Of a stretch of 64,000 nucleotides of DNA, positions 47,579 to 58,806 are shown piece after piece. Below the pieces are notes generated by a model, which was not told the origin of the DNA, did no database searches, and worked only from the letters and a program-made list of their open reading frames with translations. How positions within the stretch are numbered: the stretch's first letter is position 1; every line of letters starts with the position of its first letter. The position numbers and the translations under genes are program-made. The stretch lies in contig OY978530.1 of assembly GCA_963854835.1 (NCBI GenBank), forward strand, positions 30,047,195 to 30,111,194, read 5' to 3'. This DNA is from Megamerina dolium. Taxonomy: Eukaryota > Arthropoda > Insecta > Diptera > Megamerinidae.

Positions 47579-48765
47579 TTGCTTTGTTGGTGTGGGTTTT
47601 GTTTTAAAACACTAGAGTATGATTTGGTTTGATTCTTGTTTGGGATTGCAGAGAAGAATTGTGTTGCATCACTATTTTGTCTCTTACTTGAGTTGGCTAT
47701 CTGAGTTTGCTCAACTGGTTTTAGCGGAGAAATGTAGCTTTAGGGTTGTATATACGGGGCAACCTCTATAATTTGCGAGGTGATTACCTCCACAATTGCT
47801 GCATTTTTTCATGCTAGCTTTGCATTTAAACTTTGGGCATATGTTTGATTTATGAAGATCTCCACAAATCACACAAAAAGCTGGCAGGGTACAATATGTC
47901 TTAGTATGTCCATACTCTTGGCAGTTACTGCACTGATGAGGTCCGGTTCTCTTATGGGGTCTTCGATTGTGATTTTGCGATGCAATAAATATCGAATTTT
48001 ACATATGGGGTGTACTTCACATTTTTTTAGGGTTTTTATTTCAGGTTGAAGTTCAATGCGATATAACGGTTGAGGTATATTGCTCTTGTTGAGAATGTTG
48101 AATACTGTTTTGGCTTGAAACCCTTCTTCCTGAAGGGCGAGTTTGATTTCGTTAATATCAACGTTGGGCTCGACGCCTTTGAATACAACGATTAAGCCCT
48201 TAGTACTTTTTAGCTGATATGTGTTGTAATTCTTTTCTCCAGCATCATATTCTGCAATTACTTTACGATAATGGGTTTCGCTGTAGATTTGCACTTTCAT
48301 TTCCTCAATTTGGCCTTTGCGAGTAGGAACAGCGTGGAAATTCTTTGGTCCTATAAGACTTGTTATTCTGGAAGTCAACTTATCTCAGTTGCGTTCTCTT
48401 AAGAAAATGGGTGGGGGTTTCAAACTTTTCTTGGGGATAATATTTTCGTCACTTTCATCACTTGAAAGCAGCGCGTATCTATTTTCCGAACTACTAGGGG
48501 TAGTGTTCTGCTTCTGAATTTTTGTTGAATTCATTTGTTTTGAATTTTGGGGACTTCTTTGTCGCTTTACTACAGTAATGTAGCGAACAATTACAGTTTG
48601 AACAGCAACTGGTTCTTTAATAGTCATCGCTTTAGTTGCTTTTCCTACTCGGTCATGCACTTCAGTGGAAAGGCCGTTATTTGTTTGCTTTGATGTAGTA
48701 GCTGTTACAGCAGGAGAAGCACATTGTACACTCCACTGTATAGAGGGAGATAGTTGAGAGACCAT
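47579..48765 (-). pseudogene. Jockey-clade gag (ORF1) with zinc knuckles
   Basis: Frame 48765-48385 gives the Ser/Thr-rich N-terminus ending PPPIFLRERN. Frame 48378-47869 continues with the RRM-like/Gag region (YQLKSTKGLIVVFKGVEPNV, IPQPLYRIELQPEIKTLKKC). After a frame change come three zinc knuckles: CSNCQEYGHTKTYC, CVICGDLHKSNIC and CSNCGGNHLANYRGC, then KSYSSVLKQNPHQ. This is the jockey Gag layout (nucleic-acid binding of LINE RNA). One stop near 48380 and a shift near 47950 inactivate it. It ends at the gypsy 5' LTR, so the gypsy probably inserted here. Confidence 0.85.
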
Positions 48766-50010
48766 ATTATTTTTTTTTTATCTGCATTTGATGTGATTGG
48801 ACGTGAGTTTGTTGTTGAAAAATTTGATGTAGTGTTAGAGTGAGGAATATATGCAGGCAAGAGATTTGCACTGTTACTTCCACTTGTGCAATGTGTATCA
48901 ACTGATTTTTTTGATAATGCACTTATTGGGGGGTTTGCGCGGGTGATTGCAAATTATGATTTACACACATTAACAGGTGATTGCCTTTGCAGGAGAAGAG
49001 AGCGCCGAACACTCATATTACAAACAAAATCTGTTTGCAAACTATGTTATTATTATTTTTTTCCTTTGATTTTATTTTTCTTTTTACTTATCTGTATGAG
49101 CAATAAAAACACAGAAATAACTGCTTGGTTTTAAGTAGCGTCTTTATGCAATATATTTGATTTTTTAAACCGAAATCAATTATTTATTTAACTCTATTAA
49201 AGGAGAGATACAAAACATGTCCACTCTTATTGGTGACTATCACGCTATGAACTGAAATTGTTTTAGTTGCAATCAGAGAACGTGTAATAACAGAGAAGTC
49301 CTAATTTGGCTTTTGAGCTTATTTCTGATTACAACTATCAGGGTCATTTAACAGAGTTGTAAAATACAGAGATTTTGAGAGAGCAATGCCATGAACTGAA
49401 GAGCAAATGATGTAAATTAACATAGCAAATAATATTAGGAACAAAAAAAGCGACAAACTCGATTTTGCATGTGTCCACAATATATGAAGATATGTGCATT
49501 GGAGTATTGTATGTGGGAGGGTGGAAGTGTTTTATGTGTTGGTTATTTCTTTGTTTTGTTTTGATTACGATTTTGATATAGTCGTATTCTGTGCAGAATG
49601 TGTACAAAATATTTTTATCATTTTGAATTGATTGGCATTGACTCCCTGATTTACTTCAAACAAATTTAAATAATACTTACCTATTAAATGCTAACCAGCA
49701 TTTCCTACAAATCATGATTATGATAATTTTTTTTTTATTTTTTTTAATAATCGAAATAGTAATAATATTAATAGTAATAATTTAACATAATTTAACAGGG
49801 TAAGAAGATTGAGGTATTCTTATTGAGATGTTCAGAGATGTAGAGAGAAACAGTAACTTCTGCTATTTTATCACTGTAGAGAGGAGATAAGAAAACCCTT
49901 CGCTCTATAATCAAGGAATGAATTCATCCTGGCACAACTAGTGTGACGGATTTTTGAAGGGTGTGTTTAAATAAAATTTTTCACTTGGTCAATTAATAAC
50001 ATTTTTATAT
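48766..50010. other. Spacer, probably jockey leader then unknown
   Basis: The first few hundred bases may be the jockey 5' leader. From about 49140 to 50010 no gene or repeat was recognised. Confidence 0.45.
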
Positions 50011-50298
50011 TTGAGGCTTACGACTGTTTATCAGAGGAGGGTTTTGTATACTTTAAAGAGAACCACTCCAATTGAATGGATACGGAGGCATGTGAAGCAC
50101 TCCATGCCCCAATATCACAGAAGTAAGTGCTACCTCGATGGGCATTTAGCAAAATGCATGCTTCTAAAATATTGCAAGCTTAGCAATATTGATGTGCTTA
50201 AGCATTTTTTAAAGATGGTTGGAGCACTATATAATCCGCTACAGTCATCTTTTGTTAAATTTACAAATGTAGAAGAACACGAAATTGAAGTAGAATAA
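50011..50298 (+). CDS. Orphan 95-aa reading frame, function unknown
   Basis: MRLTTVYQRRVLYTLKRTTP opens the frame. The middle is basic and Cys-containing (HSMPQYHRSKCYLDGHLAKC) and the end is acidic (FVKFTNVEEHEIEVE). I recognise no family. It could be a fragment of an unrecognised transposon; no splice sites or upstream signals were assigned. A short frame of this size can also occur by chance. Confidence 0.25.
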   Translation: MRLTTVYQRRVLYTLKRTTPIEWIRRHVKHSMPQYHRSKCYLDGHLAKCMLLKYCKLSNIDVLKHFLKMVGALYNPLQSSFVKFTNVEEHEIEVE

Positions 50299-50348
50299 AA
50301 AACTAAAAATAATTTTTTATGAAATATTGATGGTTATTTTTTTTTTTT

Positions 50349-50800
50349 TGGCAAAAGGCCGGCTATCAACAAAGGCTTTTATCCGAAAATACTGATAGTC
50401 GTCAAGCTGGCGTCTGGTATATAAGGGCTATTTTTTGCGCCTATCAAAACACACTCCGAAAATGCTGATGGTGGCGAAGCCGGCGTTGGGCCTATTAGAG
50501 TTATTTTTTTTTGCGCCTGGCCTAAGGCCCGCTATTAAGAAAGATTTTTATCCGAAAATACTGATGTTCGCGAAGCCAGCGTCGGGCCTACAAGGGCTAT
50601 TTTTGCGCCTTGCCAAAGGCCTGCTATCTAAAAGACTCTTATCCGAAAATACTGATGGTCACGAAGCCGGCTTCGGGACTATAAGGGTTACATTTTTTTA
50701 ACCCGGCCAACGGCCGGCTATCAAGAAAGTCTTTTTTCCGAAAATTCTGAGGGTCGCGAACCCAGCATCGGGCCTTTAGGGGTTATTTTTTATGCTATAT
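50349..50800 (+). repeat. Degenerate ~93-bp tandem repeat, five units
   Basis: Each unit contains ggccggctatcaagaaagtc, ccgaaaatactgatggtcgc, gaagccggcgtcgggcctat and aagggttattttt. The ccgaaaat anchors are at 50383, 50456, 50552, 50643 and 50738, so the spacings are 73, 96, 91 and 95. It is noticeably more GC-rich than its surroundings. The 88-aa reading frame across it (50435-50701) merely reflects the repeat. Confidence 0.88.
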
Positions 50801-51126
50801 ACCATTGAAAAGGAAATTGTATGGCCTTGAATACGGTTCTATATTTTTATAGGTCAATAATGGTTGTTTTCGAAAAAAAAACGGTTTTTGAAAAAAATAT
50901 TTTTAAAATTTTTTATTTTGATCATAGCTTTCAATATATTCAAAATGGGCTATAAATGTTATATATTGCTCAAAAGGTATTAAAAATACCTCTTTTGATA
51001 AACATATTGTAAGGAAAAATGGCGAATTTATTGGGTAATTCCGATCGCAAATTTTCCATGAGCTACGCCTTATATGGCGTTAGCAACAAACAATTTTGGT
51101 TTTTTTATTTACAAAAATAAGCTCTA
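50801..51126. other. AT-rich spacer
   Basis: Contains a small inverted repeat (aaaaggtatt/aatacctcttt near 50970-50997). No gene was seen. Confidence 0.5.
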
Positions 51127-53185
51127 TTCTTCTTCTTCTTATGTGGTCATAACAACCGATGATCGATTTGGGCCGAACATTAATGCGGCGCCAGTCTTCT
51201 ATGTTCCTCGCTTGCTGGCGCAAATTGGATATTCCATGCGCCGCCAGGTTACCCAACACTTAAGCCTTCCCACGGAGGTTTGGTCTATCTATTCTATCTG
51301 CATCCTCCAGTGGGTCCGAAGATCCAGCGCAAAACTTCTCTCAAGATGTCCAAGCATCCTCTCATCCGTGGTGGAAATTGTACAGGTTTCTGCGACATAT
51401 ATGAGGGCAGGAATAGGGACTTGTAGAGTGTGATTTTCGATTTTCGAGAGAGAGCTCGACTACTCAATTGATTACTCAGCTCAAATAACACCTGTTTGCA
51501 AGAGTTATCCTAAGCACTATCTCCAGGCTGACGTCAGTACAGTTGTTGATGCAGGTTTCAGGATAGAGGAAGTCCTGTACCACCTCGAAAGTGTAATTGT
51601 CAACAGTGACGCGCTGTCCAAGACGCCGGGACTCTCTGTTTGTTGACACTAGATACTTCGTCTTGCTCTCGTTCACCGTAAGACCGACGTGACTCTCTTT
51701 CCAACTCTGAGAATGCTGCACTGACTGCTCGCGTGTTCATGCCGATTATGTCAATATCGTCGGCATACGCTAACAGCATGACACTTTTGTTGAAGATAGT
51801 GCCATTCTGTCGTAGATCAGCAGCTCGTATTATTTTCTCCATAATAAGATTGAAGAAGTCGCACGATAACGAATCACCTTGTCTGAAAGCCCGTTCGGTA
51901 CTAAACGGTGCGGAGAGGTCCTTCCAAATTTTCACTGCACAACAGGAGTTATGCAGTACTGCACAACGGGAGTTATGCAGTACTGCACAACGGGAGTTAT
52001 GCAGTACTGCACAACGGGAGTTATGCAGTACTGCACAACGGGAGTTATGCAGTACTGCACAACGGGAGTTATGCAGTGTCATTCTGCAAAGTCGAATGAG
52101 CTTTGCAGGAATACCGAACTCAGTCATTGTTGCGTAGAGGTAATCCCTTACCGGACTGTCGAAAACGGTTTTATAATCAACAAATAGGTGGTGTGTGTCG
52201 ATCTGTTTTTTTCGGTCTTATCCATGATTTGTCGCAGTGTGAAAATCTGGTCGACAAGAAGAGGCTCCGGGCTTTAAACCGCCACTCAGGCGCTTGATCT
52301 TTTCGAAGAATTTTCGATTCACATTCTTGTCGGTACACATCTCTATCTCCTGAAAAGACGTCTCTCTGCACTGCTTTTCTCTCTGTACCGCTCCCTAACA
52401 GCTCGCGTTGCGCCTGCACGCAAGGTTTTCCTGTAGGCGGCGTCTTTCTCTGTGGTAGCGTCGCGACACTCCTGATCATACCTCTCATTCCTCAGTGGCC
52501 GGTAGTAACCGACTACCTCCTTGGTAGCAGTAGTCATGGAGTGGGATATATGTGTTCACCGTGTGCATGTATCATCAAGTGGGGGAGTGTTCTGCATAAG
52601 CAGATCCGATAGTCGAGTGGCAAATGCATCTGCTGTCTCTGGTGATCGCAGCTTACTCACGTCGAGCTTTCTCTGAGAGGGAATTCTCTTGTTATTTGCG
52701 ACACATAAACGTGTGCGCGCCTTAGCTGCAACAAGGTAGTGATCCGAGTCGATGTTGGCACCACGGATCGATTTCACGTCCATCACACTGGAAGCACGCC
52801 TTCCGTCAATCACCACATGATCAATTTCTTGTACGTTGATCTGGAGACAGCCATGTCGCTTTGTAGATGTCGAGATGCTGGAATCTGGTACCACCAATTA
52901 CCATATTTCGTGATGCGGCGAAGTCGATCAGCCTCATTCCGTTATCGGAGGTGTTCCGGTGGAGGCTGAATTTTCCGACAGTTGGACCAAAGGTACCTTT
53001 CTTGCCCACCCTGGCATTAAAGTCGCCAAGCACGATTTTAATATCGTGGCAGGGGCAGCGGTAATAAGCTTTTTCGAGGTGCTTAGCTCTTAGATCAAAC
53101 TACATGATAGCCAGTGAGTTCACTTGAGCTAGCCCACCCGGTTGAGGCAGTTATACACGTTACCTTGCGAAAACACCACCAGACC
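51127..53185 (-). pseudogene. Decayed RTE LINE, second copy
   Basis: The 3' end (51127 onward, (AAG)n-type tail) through the RT and endonuclease to the 5' leader (ttgcgaaaacaccaccaga, 53185) matches the full RTE. Differences include an in-frame tandem expansion in the RT (51940-52079). A deletion of roughly 520 bp falls at about 52255 between ggtcgac and aagaagaggc, with a shared cgac. There is also a ~35-bp deletion near 52351 and loss of sequence between endonuclease and leader near 53080. The endonuclease fragment at 52556-52897 retains the base that is missing in the 38399-41762 copy. Confidence 0.88.
51940..52079 (-). repeat. 24-bp in-frame tandem repeat in RTE RT (LHNSRCAV)n
   Basis: Six consecutive units of 8 codons, read on - as LHNSRCAV (the unit next to KIWKDL has Cys for Arg). 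The intact RTE has one such unit (TLHNSRCAVKIGKDL). Near identity of the units shows a recent expansion. Confidence 0.93.
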
Positions 53186-53188
53186 ACC

Positions 53189-54358
53189 AGAATGAGTTTT
53201 GCAGGAATACCTATTTCAGACATAGTTGTGTAGAGGTAATCCCTCACCGGACTCTCGAAAGCGGCTATATAATCAACAAATAGATGGTGTGTGTCGATCT
53301 CTTTTTCTTTGGTCTTATAAAGGATTTGGCGTAGTGTGAAAAACTGCTTAATGGTGGATTTACCAGATCTGACCCCACACTGATAAGGTCCAATCAGGTT
53401 GTTAAGCATAGTCTTCAATCTTTCACACAGAACGCATGATAGAATCTTGTATGCGATGCTAAGTAGACTTATTCCACGGTTGTACGGTACAGAGAACACT
53501 GAGACTCCAATCATCGGGCATGCTTTCGTCCGACCATATTTTGCTTATGAGCTGATGCATGCAGTTGAGCACTCATCACCGCCGGTCCTAAGCAACTCGA
53601 CAGGCAGGCCATCTGCACCTGCTGCTTTGTTGTTCTTCAGCCTCTTTGTGGCTGTTTTAACCTCGTCATTGTCGGGTGGTGAAACACCAACAACATCATC
53701 CCTAATTGGGGTGTTTGGGAAATCTCCTCCACTGGCGGAATCACTATCACTATTCAGTAACTTTTAGAAATATTCCCACCATAGACTCAATACGCTCTGG
53801 ACATCCGCAACCAGATTCCTATTTCCGTCACGGCACAAAAAAAGGCTCCGGGATTTAAACTGCCACTCAGGCGCTTGATCTCTCCAAGAATTTTTGAGGC
53901 TCATTCCTGTCGCCGCACATATCTATCTCCTCACACTCGCTTCTTTCTTGTTGTCTATTCTTGTGCCTGAAAGGGCGTCTCTCCACACTCCTTTTTTTCC
54001 TATACCGCTCCTTAACAGCTCGCATTGCACCTGCACGCAAGGTATTTCTGTAGGCGGCGTCTTTCTCTGCGGTATCATTGAGACACGCCTGATCATACCA
54101 TTCGTTCCTCAGAGGACGGTAGTAACCGATTACCTCTTCGACATCAGCAGTCATGGAGCGGGATATGTATATCCACCGTGCTCATGTATCAAGTTGAGGA
54201 GTGTTCTGCACTGACGTCAAGTTTTCTCTTAGTGGGACTTCGTTTATTATTTGCGACACATAAGCATGTACGCACCCTGGCTGCGACAAGGTAGTGATCC
54301 GAGTCGATGTTGGCACCACGGATCGATTTCACGTCGATCACACTATAAGCATGCCTAT
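53189..54358 (-). pseudogene. Decayed RTE LINE, third copy (both ends missing)
   Basis: Directly beyond the 5' end of the second copy, RTE sequence restarts in the RT (ESPVRDYLYTTMSEIGIPAK at about 53240) and runs through GPYQCGVRSGKSTIKQ to the endonuclease/RT linker and the endonuclease near 54358, where it stops. Indels and stops are frequent. The order suggests the second copy was inserted into, or recombined with, this older one. Confidence 0.85.
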
Positions 54359-54435
54359 ACGCTCTATACGCAGAAAAATTTTGTTACCTTTAAGTACGCT
54401 TTTTCGCTTTAACTTAACACTTGTTCCAAATTATT
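54359..54435. other. Short spacer before the jockey 3' end
   Basis: Unrecognised 77 bases between the RTE remnant and the jockey poly(A)-like end. Confidence 0.4.
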
Positions 54436-54644
54436 ATTATTTTTTTTTTGTTGTTTAAATACTAAGCATTCATTGAATCTTTCTACCATTCGGAGAAACT
54501 CACAATAAGAATTCAAATCTTACAAGCTAAGTTAAAATTATGTGATATTCCCCATGTTCCTTCACAATTTGTTGAGTCTCGAGGTTTAGCAATTACAAAG
54601 AGTTTTCAATGTGTCATTTCTTTTTACTCGTCGATGGCCAGTGC

Positions 54645-57060
54645 TCAGCAACAATTGCCTAGCAAGGTGATTCGGATGGTTTGTAATTTTTGAATGTAGC
54701 TTCTCCAGGACTTTGCAACTTCCTCAGAAATTGTGGTTACATTCAAATCTCGATGGATGTTAACGTTCCTCATATACCAAGGCGCGTTTACAATAATTCG
54801 CAGACACTTGGATTGTATTCGCTGCAATTTTTTGATATTTGAGGGAGATGCGGTGCCCCAAAACTGAATACCATAAGTCCAGATTGGCTTCAGGATTGCT
54901 TTATATAATAGCACTTTGTATTCGAGATTCAACTTTGATCTTTTGTGTAACAGCCACCATAACTGATTAATTTTAAGCTTGATCTGAGTTTTCTTTGCCT
55001 CTATGTGATTTTTCCAGGTCAGCCTTCTGTCGAGGTGAATACCCAAGTACTTTGTTGAGGAACATTGTGGAATTGATTAACCATTTATTTTAAGTGGGGG
55101 ACATGTATCTAGCCTTATCGTGAAGGATACATGCACGCTCTTTGATTCATTGACTTTTATACACCATTTTGCTAGCCAGATTTCGAGAGAATCGACATGA
55201 GTCTGCAGTAGTTTAGTAGCTTCCATGGGGTTAGAGCGAGAGCAAAATATATTGCCGTATCATCTGCAAAGGTCGATATGAATGTATAGTTATTGTTGGG
55301 CATATCTGAAGTGTATAAGAGATACAGTAAGGGGCCCAAAATGCTTCGTTGAGGAACGCCAAGGATGTACGAGAAATTGTCTTTTCGTGAGGTAGCTACT
55401 AAGCAATGAGGAGATATTTGCAGGCAGTAATAGTTTGAGTTTGTAAATAAGGCCATCGTGCCATACTTTATCGAAAGCTTGAGTGATATCGAGAAAGACA
55501 GCTGAGCAATACTTTTTTTCTTCAAAAGTGTTCCTTATCAGAGTTACAATGCGGTGGACTTGTTCTATTGTGCCGTGCTGTTTGCTAAATCCAAACTGAT
55601 GTTGGGGAATCAGTTAGTTGAGATTAATAAATGGAGTTATATTCATGACAAGTAGCTTTTCGAATACTTTAGAGAGTAGAGGCAGGATGCTGATAGGTCT
55701 GTGCGATGCAACTTTTGTAGGGTCTTTTCCTGGTTTTGCTAATTTTTGAAGTTTTCCATCATTTGGGATAGTGTTTAATACGAAGGATAGCATTGAAAAT
55801 GTGCATGAGATGAATTACTGAAGCTGGAGCTAGCTCTTTTATCATTTTGCCGGTAATTTTATCTGGACCAGGAGATTTTTTTGGGTTTAAATTGCTTTGA
55901 ATATGTCCTTTTTTTAATTTTGAGCGTTATTAAGCAAGTTTGAGAAAAAAATCGAACCTTCTCACAGTTACTTCTAGCTTAATTACCCTTACTCAAACGG
56001 ATGGGGGAATCAATGAGAATTGGCCGATTTGAGTCTTTTTGCAGATTTCCACAAAGAGTAGTCTGATGCTTCACCAGGTGTTAATGTGGCGATGTGATCT
56101 TCCAACTCTTTGTTGTTTTTATTTTTAGGGTTTATTTTAACTTTCGAGTGCAGTGCTGTAGCTGTGTTTTCAGATTCGGTGGTCTGAATTCTTGCCATTG
56201 CCTTTGGAGTCTTCTTTTCTGTCTTACTAGCAGTTCAATGTCGGCTGGTGTGTATGGGCTATAGTTTGATTGCTTGTATACCCTTGTGCAGGTGGCTGAG
56301 CTGAGAGCTAATGAGAGCAACTGGTTGAATTTTTCGAGTGCTGATCGTGTCCATTTCTAAATACAGTACTTAGAGGAAGATTGGAATTTACATATTTGAG
56401 TTTCCATTGCATTGCCTTGGGGCTTGGTGATTTTATAAATATTACCGTGGGTGAGTGATCAGTGATCAAATATGTGGAACTTAAAGCCCCAAAGTGCTCA
56501 TTGGCCGAGCTTCTTTTTCATTACTGTTGTGCGTCTTAAATTTTGGACAGTATTAGGAGGGACCTACTTATTTTAGCCGGTTCCGAACGGCAGAACACTT
56601 GTGACATCACTTTTTCTGAGCTTTGTCACAGAGTTATTTTAGAAGCTTTTTCATGGCAAGTTGTTACTGTCGGAAGAATTGCCAATTGCTTGCCGACAGG
56701 TGGGTACCGTTCGAAAGAAAAATCTTATCAATATTAAAATCAGCCGGGGATTGAACCACGACCTACAGATCAGAAGGCCAACACACTAACCACTGAGCTA
56801 CGGCACCTACTGAGTGATCAGATGAGAGATCATAATTACACTCTGTGGAGATATTTTCCATCTGCAAACCTTTGGCGACTCCAAAGTCTATGAGATCGGG
56901 TATCTTCCTCTGGTCCGTCTGCCAATATGTCGGTTGTCCATTTGAGATTACACCATATCCGTGGTTAGTAATGATTGAGCATAGTCTTCTGCCTTTTGGA
57001 GTTATTAAGCGGGAGCCCCAGTGAGTGTGTTTGGCGTTGAAATCGCCAGCAACCAAGAAT
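54645..57060 (-). pseudogene. Jockey ORF2 (endonuclease and reverse transcriptase), broken
   Basis: Endonuclease: VAGDFNAKHTHWGSRLITPK, GQPTYWQTDQRKIPDLIDF and YDLSSDHS (57056-56830), then the SINE. Linker: RRLQRQWQEFRPPNLKTQL and GEASDYSLWKSAKRL (56320-56010). RT: KKSPGPDKITGKMIKE (about 55850), [20 protein letters not shown] and [15 protein letters not shown] (55525-55172; the conserved Gly after PQ is Arg). Thumb: MGIHLDRRLTWKNHI, LKPIWTYGIQFWGTASPSNI and APWYMRNVNIHRDLNV (55046-54645), strongly jockey-like. Frameshifts and stops break it into five or more pieces. Confidence 0.87.
56463..56807 (-). mobile_element. tRNA-derived SINE in jockey endonuclease
   Basis: Head ggtgccgtagctcagtggtt on -, B box ggttcaatcccc, body and T-rich tail. 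An 11-bp target duplication tgagtgatcag lies at 56452-56462 and 56811-56821. The insertion falls in the codons around the conserved SDHS of the endonuclease. Confidence 0.92.
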
Positions 57061-57129
57061 TTGCTACCAAGAGTTGAGAAAAATTCTTTATATTTCTGCG
57101 GTAATACTGTATCTTGGGGGACAGTTGTA

Positions 57130-58476
57130 CTGAACAGAAGTTTACAACGAAAAATATTTAAATTTTAAAATAATCATATAATACAACCTTGTTTAGAAAA
57201 TATACCACTCTACTACAATTGTGAATTTTGTAGGGAATTTTATATATATTATAGGGAAATTATTCTTAATAATATTGCACGTGGGGCCTAATGGCAATTT
57301 CCGGAAGATCGAGCTTGACGTTGCATTTTTCCTGCTTCTGGCTTCTTTCTGTTTTTGACTCTGGTGAGGAAGACATGTGTCGTGCAGAGCAAGGTTTAGT
57401 TTTTTTTCTATAAATTCAACATAGTATAGTACAGTATATGTTTTAAAATAAAAATACATCGAAAAAAAATATACATAAAGTTAAAAGTAAGGGTTAAAAG
57501 CACCTACGAAACTGAGGCAAAATTTTCTTCTGATAATATAAAGACCACAATCCTATATGCATACACATATGTACATCTGTACCGCGGAGCCTTAATAAAA
57601 AGATATTTCGAGTATCATTTGTCACCTGAAAGTAAACGCTGACTTGGAGAGAAGTCTCAACAAAAGAAAAAAAAAAACAACAAAGAAAGAAAGGAGAACG
57701 TGATCTTGCAGATGAGAGAGAGAGCCACCCATATGCAGAATCGCAGTCATCGTCACCACCTCAGCCATATCATCGCTTATGTATATATATATTATATAAG
57801 TATTTTGGCGCGTTTCAGATGGGAGTCCGTTTTTTTTCTTATTAGTTTTTGTTTTTTCTTACCCTAGAAAACTATTATAAATGAATTAATTTAATATTAA
57901 TTCTACATATTAAGAAAAAAAAAGAGAAGAAAGAAAAGAAAAAGAAAAAAAAAACCAAAAAAACCTAAGTCTATAACCATATACGGTATAATAATTAATA
58001 CGAAAATACAGTGAATAGTCGATATAGCTGAAATTTAAAATGAATATTAAAGTTTTATAAAACACCTATAATATCGAAGTATATACATATGGTTTAAAAG
58101 TTAAAAAAAATAGTAACAAAAAGTAAAGTAAGACAAGAGGAAAATGAAATTAAAGTAAAAAAAAAAGGTGTTGATCTAAATCGAGAAAAGACTATACGAG
58201 ATTTATTATTATTAAGCATAAATATATATATACATAACCCCCATTTAGCATGAGAGCAGAACGAGTTACAACAACAACGTTGGAGGCCTTCAATCGCTGT
58301 GTTGCTGAATATATCGTGAGTAACTAATTAAAATTTGTTTGCATGCAGATCAAATCGCTCTCCCAAATATATATTAATATATGTAATATATATATAATAT
58401 ATAGACATATGTATATAGATATATGTAATGTACATATATATATATATGGTTATTGACCTCTTTATTGTGCGTATAA

Positions 58477-58511
<35 letters not shown>

Positions 58512-58623
58512 TGATAAATGCATTGGCAAGATCATCCGTTTATACAATTCCACTTTTCTTAAATACTTACTTCATACGTCATATATAGTTATAGATATAT
58601 ATACATATATATTACAGACATTA

Positions 58624-58696
<73 letters not shown>

Positions 58697-58788
58697 CTGA
58701 TAAACTTTATAAATATTATAAATACTATATTTTCTAATGTGTATAACTTCGTAAGTTATTTTTATTTCTCCTTATATTATATATGAAA
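57130..58788 (+). repeat. Probable 5' LTR of the RING-Gag gypsy element
   Basis: The segment lies between the jockey break (about 57128) and the primer binding site (58789). It is AT-rich with purine runs (gaaagaaaggagaac near 57690; agaaaagaaaaagaaaaaaa near 57930) and TA microsatellites at 58480-58510 and 58620-58694. The second LTR is outside the window, so its exact start and identity cannot be proved. A long LTR of about 1.6 kb would be unusual but known in some fly gypsy lineages. Confidence 0.45.
58620..58694. repeat. (TA)n array near the LTR end
   Basis: About 75 bp of TA within the probable LTR. Confidence 0.9.
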
Positions 58789-58806
58789 TGGCGCCCAACG
58801 TGGGCC
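58789..58806 (+). promoter_or_regulatory. Primer binding site, tRNA-Lys type
   Basis: tggcgcccaacgtgggcc fits the pattern used by elements primed with a lysine tRNA (tggcgccc then aacgtggg). It lies 602 bp before the gag start and directly after the probable LTR, where reverse transcription would begin. The Osvaldo/Ulysses group of fly gypsy elements is known to use tRNA-Lys. Confidence 0.8.

Larger units (their letters stand above)
54436..57128 (-). mobile_element. 5'-truncated jockey-clade LINE
   Basis: On - the element runs from the endonuclease (57128 down), through the linker and RT, to a 3' UTR and an A-rich end (t-rich on + at about 54436-54450). A SINE interrupts it at 56463-56807. 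It shares sequence with the short jockey fragments inside both 8 kb blocks. The 5' side stops inside the endonuclease where the next LTR element begins. Confidence 0.85.

Noticed and set aside
50349..50800. CRISPR-like array
   Set aside because: The repeats are contiguous and degenerate without unique spacers, and the genome is eukaryotic.
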